Assembly (NCBI RefSeq): GCF_900113285.1
Contig: NZ_FOOT01000008.1
Coordinates: 62,001-126,000 of the forward strand
DNA from: Pontibacter chinhatensis
GTDB lineage: Bacteria > Bacteroidota > Bacteroidia > Cytophagales > Hymenobacteraceae
Direction of reading: 5' to 3'
Length of the DNA stretch: 64,000 bases
In this document: one piece after another, positions 61,081 to 64,000 of the stretch
Layout of the letters: each line of letters starts with the position of its first letter
How positions within the stretch are numbered: the first letter of the stretch is position 1
The notes under the pieces: model-generated
Seen by the model: only the letters and a program-made list of their open reading frames with translations
What the model was told of the DNA's origin: nothing
Database searches by the model: none
Position numbers and translations under genes: made by a program

Positions 61081-61138
61081 CTCGCTGTCTTTTTAGGCAA
61101 AGATCCAAAGAACCGTGTGCCTGCGAAATGAACCTATG

Positions 61139-61705
61139 TTAAGAAATCTGCCTGCGGATTCTGCTAAGCCCCTGCGGCGTAACACCAATATAGGAGGCTA
61201 CATACTTGAGCGGAATTTGCCTGACAATGTTAGGCTGCTGGTAGAATAACTGAAGGTAACGCTCTTTGGCTGTATACTTTAAAAGCGATAACTCCCGTTT
61301 GCTTTTGGCCAGGAATAGCTTTTCGGCAGCTATGCGCCCTAAGTAATTTCCGACTTGCGTGTTGGCATAAACTTTCTGGAGATCATCAAAAGAGATTCGC
61401 CACACAGTGGTGTCGGCCAGTGCCTGTAGCTCGTATTCAGAGGGCAAACGGGTTAGGAAGGAGTCGTAGGCGCAGGTAAATTCCTTTTCGAAGCAGAAGC
61501 TAAAGGTAAGGTCATTGTCTTCGCCTGGCACATAGTGGCGTATGATGCCTACTTCCACAAACGACAGGTAATTCTCCACCTGCCCCTTTGCCGTAATAAC
61601 CTCTCCTTTGGCAAAAGACTTCCGCTCAAAGCAAGAAGATATGTATTGCCAATCAGCCTCCACCAGCTTTACAATTCTCTCGTAGTATTCTCTGACGTAT
61701 CCCAT
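61139..61705 (-). CDS. Crp/Fnr family regulator
   Basis: 188 residues. The cyclic-nucleotide-binding-like barrel (about 25-115) has GEVITAKGQVENYLSFVEVG and FSFCFEKEFTCAYDSF. The C-terminal helix-turn-helix is short (IPLKYVASYIGVTPQGLSRI, about 163-182), ending in RRQIS. This form, without the full cAMP-site Arg, is the common Bacteroidota type whose ligand is often unknown. Stands alone, upstream of def on the same strand (58 bases), so def could be in the same unit. Confidence 0.9.
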   Translation of the reverse strand: MGYVREYYERIVKLVEADWQYISSCFERKSFAKGEVITAKGQVENYLSFVEVGIIRHYVPGEDNDLTFSFCFEKEFTCAYDSFLTRLPSEYELQALADTTVWRISFDDLQKVYANTQVGNYLGRIAAEKLFLAKSKRELSLLKYTAKERYLQLFYQQPNIVRQIPLKYVASYIGVTPQGLSRIRRQIS

Positions 61706-61810
61706 AGGCAGCTGGATTGTTTGCTATACACCTTATCCGTATATTTATTCCTCCAGGTTTAGCTGCCACGACACGCCATACTTGTCGGCATATTAAAAGT
61801 AACAGGCTAC

Positions 61811-62152
61811 CTAAGCCTTTCTCACAAACTCAGATTTAAGTCCCATCGAGCCAAAACCATCAATTTTGCAGTCGATGTTATGGTCTCCGTCCGTCAAGCG
61901 GATGTTTTTTACTTTTGTGCCAGCCTTTACAGGTTTCGGAGCCCCTTTTACCGGCAGGTCTTTAATTACGACAACCGTATCGCCATCCTGCAGGACGTTT
62001 CCGTTGGCATCTAATACCTTCAAGCCCGCCTCTTCCTCCACTTCACTGGGATTCCACTCATTGCCACACTCCGGGCAAGCGTACATTTCCTCACCCATTG
62101 CATAGCCATAAGGCGAATTACACTTTGGGCATTGCTTCATTTCTTCTGACAT
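61811..62152 (-). CDS. yjdM: YjdM/PhnA zinc-ribbon protein
   Basis: 113 residues. An N-terminal zinc ribbon with CPKCNSPYGYAMGEEMYACPECGNEW (Cys about 8, 11, 26, 29) is followed by the PhnA-type beta domain (VLQDGDTVVVIKDLPVKGAP, GDHNIDCKIDGFGSMGLKSE). The family was once tied to phosphonate use by its name but is not part of the C-P lyase set; the role is unknown. Cytoplasmic. Single gene. Confidence 0.94.
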   Translation of the reverse strand: MSEEMKQCPKCNSPYGYAMGEEMYACPECGNEWNPSEVEEEAGLKVLDANGNVLQDGDTVVVIKDLPVKGAPKPVKAGTKVKNIRLTDGDHNIDCKIDGFGSMGLKSEFVRKA

Positions 62153-62318
62153 AGTACTATTTGATATTAATGTTTTGGATTTGACTAATTAGAAAGTCTC
62201 TGCTCTGAGGTAGTGTAGCCATAGGTCGGGGGCTAGATATTCTATTTCCTTACCGATATAAATTAAGTATGCAATTGATGAATTATACATCACTACCTCC
62301 AGGACTTTACTGCATTAG

Positions 62319-62936
62319 TTAAGTTATATTCAACCTGTAATGATAATATTCTTCAATCACGCTTTCTAAAACACTTTTGATTGCTGATAATCTATCTATC
62401 AAATTTTCTAAATCTACTTCTACATTCCCGATTTCACCTACATAGAAGTGGTTTTCATACCTATTGCTGAAAGGATATCTAGAAAAATCCATTTTATCAG
62501 CCTTATCTGTTGATTCTATCTTTTCTGATAGTTCATTTATATAATCTGACAATCCTCTAGACCACTCGTCAAACTCTCTCAAAGCTTCTGATCCATCTAG
62601 TGTTTCTACTTTCCTCCTAACAGTAGAGAAGATTTGTTTAATGTTGTGCTTTCCTTCAACTTTTAACTCAAGCTGGAGAAGTTGGTTAAGGGTCCAATTA
62701 ATGGCCTTCAGATATAACTCTATACCATGATTGGCATTTGTTAGAATCGGGAAAATTAAAATATCTGCTCGTTTATCCTGATTATCCTTGAGGCAGTGTT
62801 TAGCTAACTCTATGGATGATATCAGAAACCCTTCAGCAATGTTAATTAAATTAAGTATATCAGACCTTTCTGAAATTCTCCAATTCAGAAAAGCTGTTTT
62901 GTTATAATCTTCATTTCCTGAAAATACTGGCTTCAT
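62319..62936 (-). CDS. HEPN-like hypothetical protein of AT-rich origin
   Basis: 205 residues, no signal peptide. Helical; LTNANHGIELYLKAINW (about 68-84) is like the helix of many HEPN-domain proteins (H-x-x-E-x-x-x-K-A), and SRYPFSNRYENHFY (about 156-169) resembles the later conserved Tyr-Pro-Phe part of some of them. The classical Rx4-6H ribonuclease motif was not found (RYENH has only three residues between), so an RNase role is doubtful. The DNA is strikingly AT-rich (about one third G+C by eye) and has no TATACTT word inside except one copy near 62860. It is likely acquired. Confidence 0.7.
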   Translation of the reverse strand: MKPVFSGNEDYNKTAFLNWRISERSDILNLINIAEGFLISSIELAKHCLKDNQDKRADILIFPILTNANHGIELYLKAINWTLNQLLQLELKVEGKHNIKQIFSTVRRKVETLDGSEALREFDEWSRGLSDYINELSEKIESTDKADKMDFSRYPFSNRYENHFYVGEIGNVEVDLENLIDRLSAIKSVLESVIEEYYHYRLNIT

Positions 62937-62966
62937 GTTTCTTAGTAACTGAAAGCACCCTTACCC

Positions 62967-63788
62967 CTACAACAACTCCTCCAGCAGTTTCTCCATCTCA
63001 CGCTGCACGGCAAAGGCAGCTTCACGGGCGCGCTCTGCAAAGTCATAGCCCGAGGAGGCGTAGATGATGGCGCGCGATGAGTTTACCAGCAGGCCGCACT
63101 GGCGGTTCATGCCGAGGCGGGAGATTTCTTCCAGGCTGCCGCCCTGCGCTCCCACACCCGGCACCAGCAGGAAATTGTCTGGTGCTACTTGGCGCACGCG
63201 CTGCACGTAATCGGCTTGCGTGGCACCTACCACGAACATCAGCTGGTCGGCAGTAGCCCACTCCTGGCTGGTTCTCAGCACCTGTTCAAACAAGTATTCC
63301 TCGTTGCCATCCTCCAGGCGCAGCATCTGGAAATCCTGACTGCCGGCGTTAGAAGTCAGCGCCAGCAGAATCACCCACTTGCCCGCCTGCGTCAGGAACG
63401 GCTTTACCGAGTCGGCACCCATGTAGGGGGCCACCGTTACCGAGTCAAAGTCCATGTTCTCGAAAAAGGCGCGGGCATAAAGCTCAGAGGTATTTCCAAT
63501 GTCCCCACGCTTAGCATCGGCTATTGTGAAGATGTCCTTCGGGATAACCTGCAGCGTTTTTTGCAGACTTACCCAACCCTGCGGCCCCTGCGCCTCATAA
63601 AAGGCAATATTGGGTTTGTAAGCCACGCAAAGGTCGGCAGTGGCCTCTATGATCTGGCGGTTAAACTCGAAAACCGGATCTTCCAGATCCAGCAGGTGCT
63701 GCGGCAGCTTCAACGGGTCGGTGTCGAGGCCGATGCACAGGTATGATTTCTTATTGAGGATCTGCTCGAAAAGCTGCTCTCTTGTCAT
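62967..63788 (-). CDS. pyrF: Orotidine 5'-phosphate decarboxylase
   Basis: 273 residues, the longer bacterial type. It makes UMP from OMP, the last step of pyrimidine synthesis. The catalytic Asp-Lys-Asp is in DAKRGDIGNT (91-100). Other family parts: SYLCIGLDTDP (15-25), AYKPNIAFYEAQGPQGW (56-72), VTVAPYMGADSV, LLVPGVGAQGG and LLVNSSRAIIYAS (phosphate-binding Arg). Single gene; its stop lies 30 bases before the AT-rich HEPN-like gene's start. Confidence 0.96.
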   Translation of the reverse strand: MTREQLFEQILNKKSYLCIGLDTDPLKLPQHLLDLEDPVFEFNRQIIEATADLCVAYKPNIAFYEAQGPQGWVSLQKTLQVIPKDIFTIADAKRGDIGNTSELYARAFFENMDFDSVTVAPYMGADSVKPFLTQAGKWVILLALTSNAGSQDFQMLRLEDGNEEYLFEQVLRTSQEWATADQLMFVVGATQADYVQRVRQVAPDNFLLVPGVGAQGGSLEEISRLGMNRQCGLLVNSSRAIIYASSGYDFAERAREAAFAVQREMEKLLEELL

Positions 63789-63899
63789 GGCTTGCAGGGA
63801 AATGGTTTATGCAAAAGTATGAATTTGCCCCAGAGCCCGAAACTTTCCCCCTCATTTCCTGCCTACGCTCCCTTATTTATACTTTAAACTTCAGTTGCG

Positions 63900-64000
63900 A
63901 CAAACCCACCCCTGCCCCCTCCCGAGAGGGGAATTTCTGTAACTGTAATATAATTCCCCTCCTCTGGATTAGCCAAAACGTGAGTTTTGAGCTAGCGAGC
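63900..64000. repeat. Palindromic intergenic repeat, cut by the window end
   Basis: AACCCACCCCTGCCCCCTCC (about 63903) with GAGAGGGGAATT and AATTCCCCTCCTC matches the hairpin at 51664-51775. The last ~50 bases (GGATTAGCCAAAACGTGAGT, then TTTGAGCTAGCGAGC) are the inverted copy of the unit at about 20233-20275. Confidence 0.7.

Overview
The window is chromosomal DNA of a Bacteroidota bacterium, most likely a Cytophagales/Hymenobacteraceae member close to Pontibacter. This is inferred from gene content and sequence habits, not from a search. Supporting signs are two type IX secretion (T9SS) type B substrates each paired with a PorP/SprF-like gene, Bacteroidota-type promoters (TAnnTTTG), Cytophagales conserved families (DUF2851, DUF2721, DUF1028), fairly high G+C coding DNA and AT-rich spacers. 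No phage, insertion sequence transposase, CRISPR array or rRNA was seen. One tRNA gene (Leu, CAG) is present.

Layout. 1-2.5 kb: 3' part of an M14 carboxypeptidase, then a repeat-filled spacer. 3.3-16.2 kb (minus): a PorP/SprF protein behind a giant 3952-residue SprB-type adhesin with about 37 modules, which takes up almost a fifth of the window. 17-19.4 kb (plus): a hypothetical gene, a DUF2721 membrane protein and queA. 19.4-20.8 kb: gene-poor repeat mosaic. 20.8-26.3 kb: M28 peptidase, DUF1028 protein, NYN/LOTUS-type protein, MarC, hemE. 26.3-27.1 kb: repeat mosaic. 27.1-33 kb (minus): PLP aminotransferase, heptose-7-phosphate kinase and two tandem TrkH-type K+ transporter subunits in one closely packed run. 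33.2-36.3 kb (minus): second T9SS substrate/PorP pair. 36.5-37.4 kb: clpS-recR. 37.6-39.8 kb: DPP-IV-like peptidase. 40-44.5 kb: hypothetical genes, a lipoprotein and a MarR-YceI-YceI operon. 44.8-48.1 kb: tRNA-Leu and cell-envelope proteins. 48.2-54.2 kb: valS, pentapeptide protein, ferredoxin divergent from a LuxC-type acyl-CoA reductase, and a pair of small paralogues. 54.3-63.8 kb (minus): nucleoside phosphorylase, trhO, an acetyltransferase/membrane protein/DUF2851 cluster, DUF1456 protein, def, a Crp/Fnr regulator, yjdM, an AT-rich HEPN-like gene and pyrF.

What stands out. (1) The SprB modules have a higher-order period of six modules (about 1.4 kb), repeated about five times. (2) The same gene holds a run of nine G on its coding strand near codon 443, a possible on/off switch for a surface adhesin. 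(3) The word TATACTT/AAGTATA occurs about 145 times by hand count, roughly 20-30 times the chance expectation, in genes and spacers, on both strands and in all codon phases. It draws the otherwise avoided Ile codon ATA with it. (4) The spacers are mosaics of dispersed hairpin repeats, including a ~240 bp unit present twice, inverted-repeat elements built from quasi-tandem words, and a ~600 bp insert sitting inside one such repeat.

All calls come from reading the sequence and from family knowledge. No alignment or profile search was run.
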